Below, one piece after another: positions 36,244-45,457 of a DNA stretch of 64,000 nt. The first letter of the stretch is position 1. Every line of letters begins with the position of its first letter. Made by a program: the position numbers and the translations under genes. The stretch is taken from assembly GCF_045446075.1 (NCBI RefSeq), contig NZ_JBJJBQ010000003.1:310001-374000 (forward strand), in the 5' to 3' direction. The notes under the pieces are model-generated. The model saw only the letters and a program-made list of their open reading frames with translations. It ran no database searches and was not told where the DNA came from. Origin of the DNA: Flavisericum labens. Lineage in GTDB: Bacteria > Bacteroidota > Bacteroidia > Flavobacteriales > Flavobacteriaceae.

Positions 36244-36664
36244 AGTTTCAAAATACATATGGCTATCTGGATTGTTTTTTTTATTGATGTTAATTCGGTT
36301 TTTTGAGGATTCCTTGTTTTACGACCCTTACTTAACATTCTTTCAAAATGATTATTTATACATTGATAGCCCAAGACGTGAAGTAGCCAAATTGGTAGCC
36401 TTTACAACTTTAAGGTATGTGCTAAATACGGTTATTTCGATGGGTATTTTATATGTTTTTTTTAAGGATAAAAGCATCGTCAAGTTTTCGGCCATTATTT
36501 ATACAATGGCTTTTGTGGTGTTGATGCTTTTCTATTTATATTTTGTGGTTAATCCGAGGCAAGAGGATTATTATTTGTTTTTTAATATCCGAAGGTTCTT
36601 GATTCAACCAATCATACTAATTCTATTATTACCCGCTTTTTATTACCATAGGCTGAAACAATAG
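36236..36664 (+). CDS. Exosortase F system-associated protein
   Basis: 142 residues with four membrane segments and the motif SLFYDPYLTFFQNDY after the first one. This family is known as the constant neighbour of XrtF. Its function is unknown; the 8-base overlap with xrtF suggests the two proteins are made together and may form a complex. Confidence 0.87.
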   Translation: MGKVSKYIWLSGLFFLLMLIRFFEDSLFYDPYLTFFQNDYLYIDSPRREVAKLVAFTTLRYVLNTVISMGILYVFFKDKSIVKFSAIIYTMAFVVLMLFYLYFVVNPRQEDYYLFFNIRRFLIQPIILILLLPAFYYHRLKQ

Positions 36665-36711
36665 AATGTTAATCAAATTGTAAAAACGGTTTATGTGAAA
36701 CGGGTTTTTTG

Positions 36712-36719
36712 TAAATTTG
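36712..36719 (+). promoter_or_regulatory. -7 element overlapping the start of the HYC_CC_PP gene
   Basis: TAAATTTG fits TAnnTTTG exactly and ends 4 bases before the GTG start at 36724. Transcription would begin at or near the start codon, so the mRNA would be leaderless, or a later start codon is used. Confidence 0.5.
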
Positions 36720-36723
36720 TATT

Positions 36724-37134
36724 GTGATTAAACAAATAGCACATAAAAGTTTTTCGGTTGCATTAGCACTGTTGGTGTTAATTTCTACTATGTCTTTTGC
36801 CATTGAAAAGCATTATTGTGGAGATACTTTAGTGGATGCTGCAATATTTTCAAGTGCCAAAGGTTGTGGCATGGAAATGTCTAAAACCGAAACAGGTATC
36901 AAGAAAAATAACTGCTGTAAAGATGAAGTTGAGGTTGTAAAAGGTCAAGATGACTTAAAAATCAACTCTTTTGAGGAATTGAAGTTTCAGCAACAACTGT
37001 ATTTTACTGCTTTTGCCTACGTTTATAAAAACCTTTTTGAAAGTTTACCAAAACAAATAACTCCTCTTAAAGATTATTCCCCTCCCAATTTGGTCACCGA
37101 CATACAGGTTCTAGACCAAGTTTTTATAATTTGA
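36724..37134 (+). CDS. HYC_CC_PP family protein (metal-associated envelope protein)
   Basis: 136 residues with a hydrophobic signal segment (about 10-26). The three landmarks of the family are present: HYC (about 29-31), CC in NNCCKDE (near 60) and PP in YSPPNL near the C-terminus. The Cys and His residues suggest metal or redox chemistry outside the cytoplasm. It comes before a copper-type P-ATPase, TonB receptor and HMA protein, which suggests a part in copper handling. No biochemical function is known to me. The start is GTG, with a -7 element very close. Confidence 0.8.
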   Translation: MIKQIAHKSFSVALALLVLISTMSFAIEKHYCGDTLVDAAIFSSAKGCGMEMSKTETGIKKNNCCKDEVEVVKGQDDLKINSFEELKFQQQLYFTAFAYVYKNLFESLPKQITPLKDYSPPNLVTDIQVLDQVFII

Positions 37135-37218
37135 TTTTTTGTTATACCTGCGAGTGTGGCAATCTACTATTTTATTGACGATGAATTTAAAATCGTAAAA
37201 TCAAATTATTATTAAATC

Positions 37219-39609
37219 ATGAAACATACATATAAAATTACAGGAATGACCTGTAATGGTTGTCGTTCGCACGTTGAGAATGCCCTCAATGAAGTTGATG
37301 GCGTTGTTAATGCACATGTCGATTTAGAAAAAGCCGAAGCTTCAATTGAAATGGATAAGCATATTGCTATTGAAACGTTTCAAAATGTTCTGGGCAATCA
37401 TTATGGCATTCATCTTCACGGGGAAGCGTATCGTCATGTTGAACATAAAAAAGAAAAACAAGGTGAGGGTACAGGTGTATTTTATTGCCCAATGCGTTGC
37501 GAAGGTAATAAAATATACGATAAACCGGGTGACTGTCCTGTTTGTGGGATGGATTTGGTTGAAGAAATGAGCACATCAGATTCTGTTGATTCAGCCCATT
37601 CCAAAACCTATAAAAAACTCCTTAAAAAATTCTGGATTTCGGTGGCTTTTACATTGCCTATTTTTTTAATCGCCATGTCCGAAATGATTCCCAAAAACCC
37701 GTTTTATGGCATTTTAGACTTAAAATATTGGAATTACATCCAGTTCGGATTATCACTCCCAGTAGTGTTCTACACTACTTGGATGTTTTTTGAGCGCGCT
37801 TATAAATCCATAAAAACATTGCGTTTAAACATGTTCACGCTCATAGGAATGGGGGCAGGTGTGGCATGGTTGTTTAGTGTTTTTGGGATGCTGTTTCCAG
37901 ATATTTTGCCCAACCAGTTTAAATCTGAAACAGGAACCGTTCATGTTTATTTTGAGGCAGCAACCGTTATTTTAACCCTAGTTTTACTGGGGCAATTGTT
38001 AGAGGCGAAAGCACACAGCAAAACAAATTCAGCAGTAAAAGAACTACTCAAATTAGCACCCAATAAAGCGATTATTGTTGTTGATGGTGAAGAACAAGAG
38101 ATATCGATTGATGATATAAAAATGGGCGATATATTACGCGTTAAACCTGGTGATAAAATACCGGTGGATGGTGTTATTTCGGAAGGTAATAGTTCGATAG
38201 ATGAGTCTATGATTACGGGTGAGCCCATTCCTGTTTCAAAACGAATTGAAGATAAAGTTAGCGCTGGAACTGTAAACGGTAAACAATCGTTTTTAATGAA
38301 GGCCGAAAATGTGGGTGAAGATACTTTGCTGTCGCAAATTGTGAAAATGGTTAATGATGCTAGCAAAAGTAAAGCGCCTATTCAAAAATTGGCCGATAGA
38401 ATATCTGGATATTTTGTGCCAATTGTAGTACTCATATCTGTTATCACATTTGTGATTTGGAAATTTTTTGGTCCAGAACCGTCATATGTTTATGCCTTGG
38501 TAAATGCCATTGCAGTGCTAATTATTGCCTGTCCGTGTGCGTTGGGATTGGCAACCCCCATGTCTGTTATGGTTGGTGTTGGCAAAGGTGCAAAATCTGG
38601 TGTGCTGATAAAAAATGCCGAAGCTCTTGAAAATTTCAACAAAATAGATGCTCTAATAATAGATAAGACAGGAACGATAACCGAAGGAAAACCTTCAGTT
38701 GAAGCAGTAAAAAGCGTTCATAAAGATTTCGACGAGAACAAAGTACTTCAATACATTGTTTCCTTGAATAAATTGAGTGAGCATCCCATTGCCGATGCCA
38801 CGGTTAAATATGGAAAGGAAAACGGTGCTAAAACTTTAGAAACTAAAGAATTCAGTTCCATAACAGGGAAAGGCGTTAGCGGAAAAGTTGAGGACAAAGA
38901 TGTTTTGCTTGGTAATGAAAAACTCCTTGTAGATTCAAATATCTCAATTTCACAAAACATTAAAGATGAAATTTATAAACAGCAAAAAACTGGCAAAACC
39001 GTACCCATTCTTGCTATAAATAATGAGGTGGTCGGTTATGTGGTTATTGCTGATAAAATTAAGGAAAGCAGTAAAAAGGCCATTTCAAAACTACAAGAAA
39101 AAGGCATTGAAGTGGTAATGCTTACGGGTGATAATAGCGATACGGCAAAAGCTGTAGCGGAAGAAATAGGATTATCCAATTTTAAAGCTGAAATCCTTCC
39201 GGAAGGGAAACTGGAAGAAGTTGAGAAACTTCAAAATGAAGGAAAAATGGTAGCTATGGCGGGTGATGGTATCAATGATGCGCCAGCATTGGCAAAAAGC
39301 GATATAGGAATTGCCATGGGAACCGGTACAGATGTAGCTATCGAAAGCGCCCAAATCACCTTAGTTAAAGGTGATTTACATGGTATTGTAAAAGCATATA
39401 ATTTAAGCGAAAAAGTAATGAAGAATATCAAACAGAATTTATTCTTCGCTCTTTTTTACAATAGCATTGGCGTGCCAGTTGCTGCTGGAATTTTATTTCC
39501 GTTTTTCGGCATTTTATTATCTCCCATGATTGCGGCGGCGGCTATGAGTTTTAGCTCTGTTTCGGTAATCGCAAATGCTCTAAGATTAAAAAATATCAAT
39601 ATTGATTAA
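37219..39609 (+). CDS. copA: Copper-type heavy metal P1B-ATPase
   Basis: 796 residues. An HMA domain has the metal site C12-N-G-C15. A heavy-metal-binding zinc-ribbon-like segment follows, with Cys90 in YCPMRC and CPVCGMDL. The ATPase core has CPC (Cys438-Pro-Cys440) in a membrane helix, the phosphorylated DKTGT (Asp482), HP in SEHPIADA and GDGINDAP. The CPC motif points to Cu(I) or Ag(I) export. It lies 84 bases after the HYC_CC_PP gene and 3 bases before the TonB receptor, so they form an operon. Confidence 0.93.
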   Translation: MKHTYKITGMTCNGCRSHVENALNEVDGVVNAHVDLEKAEASIEMDKHIAIETFQNVLGNHYGIHLHGEAYRHVEHKKEKQGEGTGVFYCPMRCEGNKIYDKPGDCPVCGMDLVEEMSTSDSVDSAHSKTYKKLLKKFWISVAFTLPIFLIAMSEMIPKNPFYGILDLKYWNYIQFGLSLPVVFYTTWMFFERAYKSIKTLRLNMFTLIGMGAGVAWLFSVFGMLFPDILPNQFKSETGTVHVYFEAATVILTLVLLGQLLEAKAHSKTNSAVKELLKLAPNKAIIVVDGEEQEISIDDIKMGDILRVKPGDKIPVDGVISEGNSSIDESMITGEPIPVSKRIEDKVSAGTVNGKQSFLMKAENVGEDTLLSQIVKMVNDASKSKAPIQKLADRISGYFVPIVVLISVITFVIWKFFGPEPSYVYALVNAIAVLIIACPCALGLATPMSVMVGVGKGAKSGVLIKNAEALENFNKIDALIIDKTGTITEGKPSVEAVKSVHKDFDENKVLQYIVSLNKLSEHPIADATVKYGKENGAKTLETKEFSSITGKGVSGKVEDKDVLLGNEKLLVDSNISISQNIKDEIYKQQKTGKTVPILAINNEVVGYVVIADKIKESSKKAISKLQEKGIEVVMLTGDNSDTAKAVAEEIGLSNFKAEILPEGKLEEVEKLQNEGKMVAMAGDGINDAPALAKSDIGIAMGTGTDVAIESAQITLVKGDLHGIVKAYNLSEKVMKNIKQNLFFALFYNSIGVPVAAGILFPFFGILLSPMIAAAAMSFSSVSVIANALRLKNINID

Positions 39610-39612
39610 CAA

Positions 39613-41874
39613 ATGAAAAACCTACTATATATAATCATAATGCTTCCTGCTGTACTTTTTTCACAAGAGAAAATCACGGGCATGATTATGGAAGCTAACG
39701 ACAAAAACCAACATATTGGTTTACCGGGAGCCAATGTATATTGGTTAAATACAGAAGTTGGAACTGTTACGGATATTGATGGTAAATTCAATCTTAGGTA
39801 CAAAAAAGAATATTCAAAGTTGGTAATTAGTTATGTGGGCTTTAAAACCGATACATTAACTATTAAAGAACCTAAAATGGTGCACCATTGGTTGCAACCA
39901 ATCGATAATTTAGATGAAGTTACCGTAACGTCGAGAAAGCAGGCTACGGCTAAGTCGTATCTAAAGGCGGAAAATACGTTTACAGTGAGTAGTGACGAAT
40001 TGTTAAAAGCCGCTTGCTGTAACCTATCTGAAAGTTTTGAAACCAACCCGTCCATTGATGTTAATTTTGCCGATGCCGTTACCGGAACGCGACAAATAAA
40101 AATGTTGGGGCTCACTAGTCCGTATATTTTGATTGCTACCGAAAATATTCCAACGGTTCGTGGGGCGTCACAAGCCTTTGGTTTGAGTTTTATACCGGGT
40201 ACTTGGGTAGAAAGTATTCAAATTACCAAAGGGGCAGGAAGTGTGGTGAATGGCTACGAAAGTATTGCAGGGCAAATAAATGCAGAGTTGGTAAAACCGG
40301 CAACCGATAATAAATTATTTGTTAATCTTTACGGTGCATCAAGTGAGCGATTAGAGCTGAATGCGCATGTTAACGCTAAAGTGGGCAACAGGTGGCACAC
40401 TGGTTTGTATTTACATGGAAATACTCATAATAAAAAGCACGATGTCAATAATGATGGGTTTATGGATATGCCATTGTACGACCAAATTAATGTGATGAAC
40501 CGCTGGCAATATTCCGATTTAGAAAAGGGCTTCGTAAGTTTTATTAATTTGAAAATTTTGAATGATGAAAAACAAACAGGGCAATTGAATTTTAACCCGG
40601 ACACTGATAAATTAACCACCAATGCCTGGGGAAGTGAAATTGACACAAAACGTTACGAGATTTCGGCAAAGTTTGGTTATGTAAATCCAGAAGTTCCTTG
40701 GCAAAGTATAGGGGTGCAAACAGCGTTTAGTAGTCATAAACAAGATTCTTATTTTGGGCTAAATCAATATGATATTATGCACAATAGTTTGTATGCCAAT
40801 GCTATTTATAATTCCATAATTAGTGATTCTAGGCATAAAATAAAAACAGGAATAAGTTACACGTACGACCGTTATGATGAAATGCTAGCCGTACAAAACT
40901 TAGATTCGGATTATGAAAGAACCGAAAATTCAGTAGGTGCTTTTTTCGAATATAACTTTGATGATTTGAATAAGTTGAATTTAACCGCAGGAGCTCGTAT
41001 AGATCATCATAATTTAATGGGCACTTTTGTTACTCCCAGGTTTCATGCGCGTTATACGCCTTGGGAAAAGTCTGCTTTACGGGTGTCATTTGGTAGAGGA
41101 AAGCGCAGTGCCAATATCTTTGCCGAAAACCAAAATATGTTTTCAACCTCAAGAGCCATTAATATTATTAGTTCTTCCCCTACGGGTAGGCTAGGAGGGG
41201 CTATTTATGGTTTAGATCCAGAAATAGCTTGGAATTATGGTTTGTCGTACCTGCAAGGCTTCAATCTTTTTGGGAGAAAAGCCGACTTGACTTTAGATTA
41301 CTACAAAACCGATTTTAAAAATCAAGTTATTATAGATTATGAAAACCCTCAAGAAGTTAACTTTTATAATTTGGATGGAAAAAGCTATGCCAATAGTTTT
41401 CAAGCTGAAATGAACTACAATGCTTTTGATTATTTTGATTTAAGGTTGGCATACAAATATTATGAAGTGAAAACCCAGTATAATTCTGGTAAACTAGAAA
41501 AATCATTAGTGCCAAGGCACCGGGTTTTTGCAAATGCGGGGTACGAAACACCAATTAAAAATAATAGTAACTGGAAGTTTGATGCGACATTTAATTGGCT
41601 GGGTTCACAGCGGTTTTCGTCTACGTTGGCTAGTCCTATGCAGTATCAATTACCAGAAAGAACTTCTGCCTTAACGACCTTAAATGCGCAGGTAACTAAA
41701 GTGTTCTCTCCAAGATTTGAATTATATTTGGGAGGAGAAAACATTACAAATGTTAGGCAACCGAATCCAATTGTTGGAGCAAACGACCCATTTGGCGCAA
41801 ATTTTGATACTACTTTTGTATACGGTCCTATTTTTGGTAGTATGTATTATGCAGGGCTAAGATTTAAAATATAA
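39613..41874 (+). CDS. TonB-dependent receptor of the metal cluster
   Basis: 753 residues with a signal peptide (1 to about 18), a carboxypeptidase-like regulatory domain (about 20-105), a plug (about 115-230) and a 22-strand-type barrel ending in an aromatic-rich strand, YYAGLRFKI. The plug contains an adjacent Cys pair (KAACCNLSES) uncommon in such receptors. Transport of copper or a copper complex is inferred from the copA gene 3 bases upstream and the HMA gene downstream; the ligand is not shown by the sequence. Confidence 0.9.
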   Translation: MKNLLYIIIMLPAVLFSQEKITGMIMEANDKNQHIGLPGANVYWLNTEVGTVTDIDGKFNLRYKKEYSKLVISYVGFKTDTLTIKEPKMVHHWLQPIDNLDEVTVTSRKQATAKSYLKAENTFTVSSDELLKAACCNLSESFETNPSIDVNFADAVTGTRQIKMLGLTSPYILIATENIPTVRGASQAFGLSFIPGTWVESIQITKGAGSVVNGYESIAGQINAELVKPATDNKLFVNLYGASSERLELNAHVNAKVGNRWHTGLYLHGNTHNKKHDVNNDGFMDMPLYDQINVMNRWQYSDLEKGFVSFINLKILNDEKQTGQLNFNPDTDKLTTNAWGSEIDTKRYEISAKFGYVNPEVPWQSIGVQTAFSSHKQDSYFGLNQYDIMHNSLYANAIYNSIISDSRHKIKTGISYTYDRYDEMLAVQNLDSDYERTENSVGAFFEYNFDDLNKLNLTAGARIDHHNLMGTFVTPRFHARYTPWEKSALRVSFGRGKRSANIFAENQNMFSTSRAINIISSSPTGRLGGAIYGLDPEIAWNYGLSYLQGFNLFGRKADLTLDYYKTDFKNQVIIDYENPQEVNFYNLDGKSYANSFQAEMNYNAFDYFDLRLAYKYYEVKTQYNSGKLEKSLVPRHRVFANAGYETPIKNNSNWKFDATFNWLGSQRFSSTLASPMQYQLPERTSALTTLNAQVTKVFSPRFELYLGGENITNVRQPNPIVGANDPFGANFDTTFVYGPIFGSMYYAGLRFKI

Positions 41875-41886
41875 TAGAAAATGAAC

Positions 41887-41982
41887 CGTCATTACGAGGA
41901 GGACGAAAGCGACGTAGTAATCTCATGAATTTGAACTTAAATTTAAAAGATTGTCACGATTTCTTAAAATCTCGCAATGATA
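41887..41982. repeat. Degenerate REP-like inverted-repeat element
   Basis: The left half, GTCATTACGAGGAGGACG with GTAGTAATCTC (41887-41925), is mirrored by the right half, AGATTGTCACG with CTCGCAATGATA (41948-41982). The ends match the CATTGCGAG / CGTGGCAATCT type of short dispersed palindromic element that I know from many Bacteroidota genomes. It fills the gap between the TonB receptor and the HMA gene. Its transcript could form a long hairpin. Confidence 0.6.
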
Positions 41983-41997
41983 GCTAAAAATTAAGTA

Positions 41998-42369
41998 ATG
42001 AAAAAAATACTAGTAATAACGTTAATGCTAATAACAACAACCGCATTTGCTCAAAACAAAAACGCCCAAACCATTTTAGAAGTTGATGGTATCTGTATGA
42101 TGTGTAAATCCAGAATTGAAAAAGCATGTTTAAGTACAAAAGGTGTGAAAAGTGCCAATTGGAATGTGGAAACCCATGAGCTTAAAGTGTATTTTGATGA
42201 ACGTAAAACCAATTTAGATACCATAAAATCTAAAATTCTTGGCGCTGGCCACGACTTAAAGGAGTTAAAGGCTACTGATGAGGCTTATGCAACCGTTCAC
42301 CCCTGTTGCAGGTATCGCGATGTTGGTGTAGTTGATGATCATAAAGGTGAAGAAAGAATTGAAGACTAA
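41998..42369 (+). CDS. Periplasmic heavy-metal-associated (HMA) domain protein
   Basis: 123 residues with a signal peptide (about 1-19, ending AFAQ). An HMA ferredoxin-like domain has the metal site Cys33-M-M-Cys36. A C-terminal tail adds another Cys pair in HPCCRYRD. It is probably a periplasmic metallochaperone that carries copper between the receptor, the ATPase and other proteins. The exact metal is inferred from the neighbours. A strong terminator follows. Confidence 0.87.
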   Translation: MKKILVITLMLITTTAFAQNKNAQTILEVDGICMMCKSRIEKACLSTKGVKSANWNVETHELKVYFDERKTNLDTIKSKILGAGHDLKELKATDEAYATVHPCCRYRDVGVVDDHKGEERIED

Positions 42370-42373
42370 TGCT

Positions 42374-42405
42374 AAAAGGCCCAAACATTTAAGTTTGGGC
42401 CTTTT
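42374..42405 (+). terminator. Intrinsic terminator of the metal cluster
   Basis: AAAAGGCCCAAAC (42374-42386), 6-base loop, GTTTGGGCCTTTT (42393-42405): a perfect 13-bp stem whose right end is the T-run. It ends the operon that starts with the HYC_CC_PP gene. Confidence 0.93.
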
Positions 42406-42454
42406 ATTTTACAATAAGTTAACTAATTTTCTGCTCGGTCAATTTAAGTAAGAA

Positions 42455-43576
42455 ATGAATCAAAACAACAAATTGAGAGAAGTTGCAGGCCTATTTTTTA
42501 AATTGGGTTGTATCGCTTTTGGTGGCCCAGCAGCTCATATCGCCATGATGGAAGATGAAGTGGTTAAAAAAAGAAAGTGGATAACCCAAGAACATTTTCT
42601 TGACCTTATTGGAGCGACAAACCTTATCCCAGGACCTAATTCTACTGAGATGACCATGCATTGTGGTTATGAGCGTGCCGGGTGGAAAGGGCTTTTTGTT
42701 GCAGGGATTTGTTTTATTTTTCCAGCCGTTGTTATCACCGCCGTTTTTTCGTGGCTGTATCAAGAATACGGTCAGCTGCCCAAAGTAGAGCCTTTTATTT
42801 ATGGTATAAAACCTGCTGTTATAGCCATTATTTTTATGGCAGCTTTTAGACTGGGAAAAAAGGCGGTTAAAAATACCCAACTTATTGTTTTGGGGCTCTT
42901 AGCTGTAGTAGCCTGTTTGTTTGGGCTAAATGAAATTATAGTACTGTTGGGTTGTGGTGTCTTTGGGTTGCTGCTTTATTTTTTCAGTAAAAAGGCAACT
43001 ACATTAAATAGCATAATTCCACTTATATTTTTACAAACCCAAACCACAATGTCAATTAGTGCAATTAAAATATTTCTAACTTTTTTAAAGGTTGGCGCTA
43101 TACTATACGGAAGTGGTTATGTGCTGTTTGCTTTTTTAGATGCTGAATTAGTCGGAAACGGTTGGCTAACACGTCAAGCTCTAATTGATGCCGTGGCTGT
43201 TGGGCAAATTACACCAGGTCCTGTTTTGTCTACAGCAACTTTTATTGGATGGCAAATGAATGGGGTAACAGGAGCGCTCGCAGCTACTCTTGGTATCTTT
43301 TTACCATCATTCCTTTTTGTACTTCTTTTGAATCCATTGATTCCTAAAATGCGAAAATCACCGATAATTGGGGCTGTTTTAGACGCGGTAAATGTTGCAG
43401 CCGTAGCATTAATTATTGCGGTGTGTATCGAAATGGGGAGGGAAACCTTAACCGATTGGCGCACCATCATAATCGCTGTTATCAGTTTAATACTTGTGTT
43501 CACTTTAAAAAAAGTAAATAGTGCTTTTATTGTTTTGGGTAGTGCATTGGTGGGTTATGTGCTCAGTTTTTTATGA
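42455..43576 (+). CDS. chrA: Chromate transporter ChrA
   Basis: 373 residues with about ten membrane segments in two homologous halves, each with the CHR pattern: GGPAAHIAMM and NLIPGPNSTEM in the first, and LIDAVAVGQITPGPVLSTATFIG in the second. This is the long, two-domain form that exports chromate. It has its own transcription unit after the terminator at 42405 and converges on the pectate lyase gene. Confidence 0.92.
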   Translation: MNQNNKLREVAGLFFKLGCIAFGGPAAHIAMMEDEVVKKRKWITQEHFLDLIGATNLIPGPNSTEMTMHCGYERAGWKGLFVAGICFIFPAVVITAVFSWLYQEYGQLPKVEPFIYGIKPAVIAIIFMAAFRLGKKAVKNTQLIVLGLLAVVACLFGLNEIIVLLGCGVFGLLLYFFSKKATTLNSIIPLIFLQTQTTMSISAIKIFLTFLKVGAILYGSGYVLFAFLDAELVGNGWLTRQALIDAVAVGQITPGPVLSTATFIGWQMNGVTGALAATLGIFLPSFLFVLLLNPLIPKMRKSPIIGAVLDAVNVAAVALIIAVCIEMGRETLTDWRTIIIAVISLILVFTLKKVNSAFIVLGSALVGYVLSFL

Positions 43577-43594
43577 GTTCAATATATAAACAGT

Positions 43595-45022
43595 TTAAAA
43601 AATAACTTTAAAAATACTTGAATCGTTGTCTTTTGTCAATTTAATAATATATAAACCTTTTAAGGCTAGCGATATTTGGTTTAGGTTATTTTGCAACTCT
43701 TCTTTGTGGATTAATCGACCGTTTAAATCATAAATAGATGTTGTAGTCTGCGGTTGGGTTTTAATCATTAAAAGTTTACCGCTTGTCCAAACTCTACTTA
43801 TCATGTTTGTCTTTTTATTAATGCTAAGCGGTTCTTCAGAAATTTTTCCAATACCACTATATGTTGATACTATTGAGGGAACATTGGTTGTCGCTATCAA
43901 TATATTCGAATAATCATATAAATTTGAAGGAGTGAAATTACAGTCCCTATTAAACTCTTCGCTTTCACTTAACGGGTCAGATTTACCGCCATTAATATTG
44001 GAAATTCCAGCGGGCAATCTGCTGCAGTTTTCAAAAATATTGTCGATTAATATACCTTGGCCATTTTCCGAAATTTTTCCGAAGACAGGTTTTTTGGAAT
44101 TCTTAAAATAGTTTTGCTCAATGTAAGCATTGGTATTTATACGCAGATTAACTCCATCTCCAGGGCAATCTGTCATATAATTATTAAAATAATGATGCTG
44201 CCCATATCTTAATAAAGGTAGGCGCGAACCATCAATTCTTGCAAAATAGTTATGGTGAAAGGTAATGGTACGATTGTAAATGTCGCTGTTGCCGCTTCCT
44301 GAAAGTAAAGCTTTTGAATGGTCATGAAAGTAATTCCATGAAATAGTTAGGTTTTGGGTGTTGTTTTTATTGTCCACCAGTCCGTCGTATCGGTCTTTGT
44401 TATCAATGTTTTCGTTGTAGAATTCACAATGATCAATCCAGATATGCTGACTGATACGCTGCGGTTCGGGAATGCTTTCTTTGTCTGCCTGAATGCCAAT
44501 GCAATCGGGGTCACCTAGAGTGGTTACACCATCCGTGTCCAATATTTTGTATTCGCCGTCGCGAGTGGCAGGTACGTGTTTCATCGTAAATTTTATATTT
44601 CTGATGATAATATTCGATTGACATTGAATAACCAACCCTATTCGGTTAAAGAAGGCTTGGTCGGCAATACCAATAAGTGTTTTATTAGACCCAACCCTTA
44701 ATATGTCTCCAAATGTGGTTTCAATAGCGCCTGGAGCATCACTGGCAACAAGGCCTCCATCGGCATCCACCCATGTTTGAACTCCAGTATTAAACTCCTT
44801 ATCAATTCTTATAACGTAAGGGGTCGTGGCATTTTCAACATATTGTTTTAGTTCTTGAAGCGTAGTTGGGGTTACAATTTGTCCGCCCGCGCCACCATTA
44901 GTTCCGCCGCCCAATGTAGCAAAGCCTGTCATGCTGAAATCTGGGGCTTGACCAAAAATTTGCATCGAAGTCAATAGAATAAAAACGAAAAACTTAATGG
45001 AAGGAGCCTTTGTTATGGTCAT
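43595..45022 (-). CDS. Secreted pectate lyase (PL1-like) with T9SS sorting domain
   Basis: 475 residues. A signal peptide (about 1-25, ending FGQ) is followed by a parallel beta-helix catalytic domain. PL1 landmarks are IWIDHCEFYN, DGLVDNKNNTQNLTISWNYF and a basic RLPLLRYGQHHYFNNYM segment. The last 75 residues form a type A T9SS C-terminal domain (SIYDLNGRLI, LKGLYIIKL). It should be exported by the type IX system, whose core genes gldKLM are at the end of this window, and cleave pectic polysaccharide. No SusCD pair or other polysaccharide genes lie next to it. Confidence 0.88.
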   Translation of the reverse strand: MTITKAPSIKFFVFILLTSMQIFGQAPDFSMTGFATLGGGTNGGAGGQIVTPTTLQELKQYVENATTPYVIRIDKEFNTGVQTWVDADGGLVASDAPGAIETTFGDILRVGSNKTLIGIADQAFFNRIGLVIQCQSNIIIRNIKFTMKHVPATRDGEYKILDTDGVTTLGDPDCIGIQADKESIPEPQRISQHIWIDHCEFYNENIDNKDRYDGLVDNKNNTQNLTISWNYFHDHSKALLSGSGNSDIYNRTITFHHNYFARIDGSRLPLLRYGQHHYFNNYMTDCPGDGVNLRINTNAYIEQNYFKNSKKPVFGKISENGQGILIDNIFENCSRLPAGISNINGGKSDPLSESEEFNRDCNFTPSNLYDYSNILIATTNVPSIVSTYSGIGKISEEPLSINKKTNMISRVWTSGKLLMIKTQPQTTTSIYDLNGRLIHKEELQNNLNQISLALKGLYIIKLTKDNDSSIFKVIF

Positions 45023-45315
45023 CGTATTAATAGATTAGAAATTTCACCTAGTAAAGATAGCGCTAAAAAAACTTCAATTGGTGTCCTTTCAAATACAATT
45101 TTGGTAGAAAATTAATCCTTATCGAAACGTGCTCCAATAGAAATATTATTTTAATCTGTATTTTGGTTTTTGAAAATAGGTAAAAGATGTATATTTTTTG
45201 CAAATGGTTGCCTATGGGGATTGTTTTTTTGAATTTAGTTAAATTTTTCCCAATGGAATGATAACGGATTTAACTTCTCACTACCTTTAGTGTGTTCTTT
45301 TTAAATTAAGAAACT
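45023..45315. other. Intergenic stretch between pectate lyase and small ORF
   Basis: This holds the pectate lyase promoter region (minus-strand TATCTTTA near 45059-45052, one mismatch to TAnnTTTG) and, for the small plus-strand ORF, a TACCTTTA at 45282-45289. Otherwise it is AT-rich with no supported gene. Confidence 0.4.
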
Positions 45316-45402
45316 ATGGGACAATTAAAGTCTAAAAGTAAGTCTTCTTTGCCAAAACAAGCGATAAAGAAGACAACACAGGCTCCTGCTAAAAAGAAGT
45401 AG
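45316..45402 (+). CDS. Very small lysine-rich protein (28 residues)
   Basis: ATG at 45316 and TAG ending 45402. Eleven of 28 residues are Lys, with Ser, Thr, Ala and Pro making up most of the rest; it ends in three Lys. A -7-like TACCTTTA lies 27 bases upstream and an intrinsic terminator follows at 45458-45484, so it looks like a real transcription unit. The composition suggests a nucleic-acid-binding or disordered basic peptide. I do not recognise a family. An untranslated small RNA in the same place is the alternative. Confidence 0.5.
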   Translation: MGQLKSKSKSSLPKQAIKKTTQAPAKKK

Positions 45403-45457
45403 TTTGTGTGTTAGGTTTGTTTAGAATAAACCGCATTTATGAAAGAGAAAAACTTGT

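Noticed and set aside
37155..37175. GTGGCAATCT in the gap before copA, considered as a second REP-like copy
   Set aside because: Only about 10-15 bases match one arm and no inverted partner is present.
45206..45244. ATG with a 12-codon frame after TATATTTTTTG
   Set aside because: The -7 spacing is wrong, there is no terminator, and the frame is too short to support.
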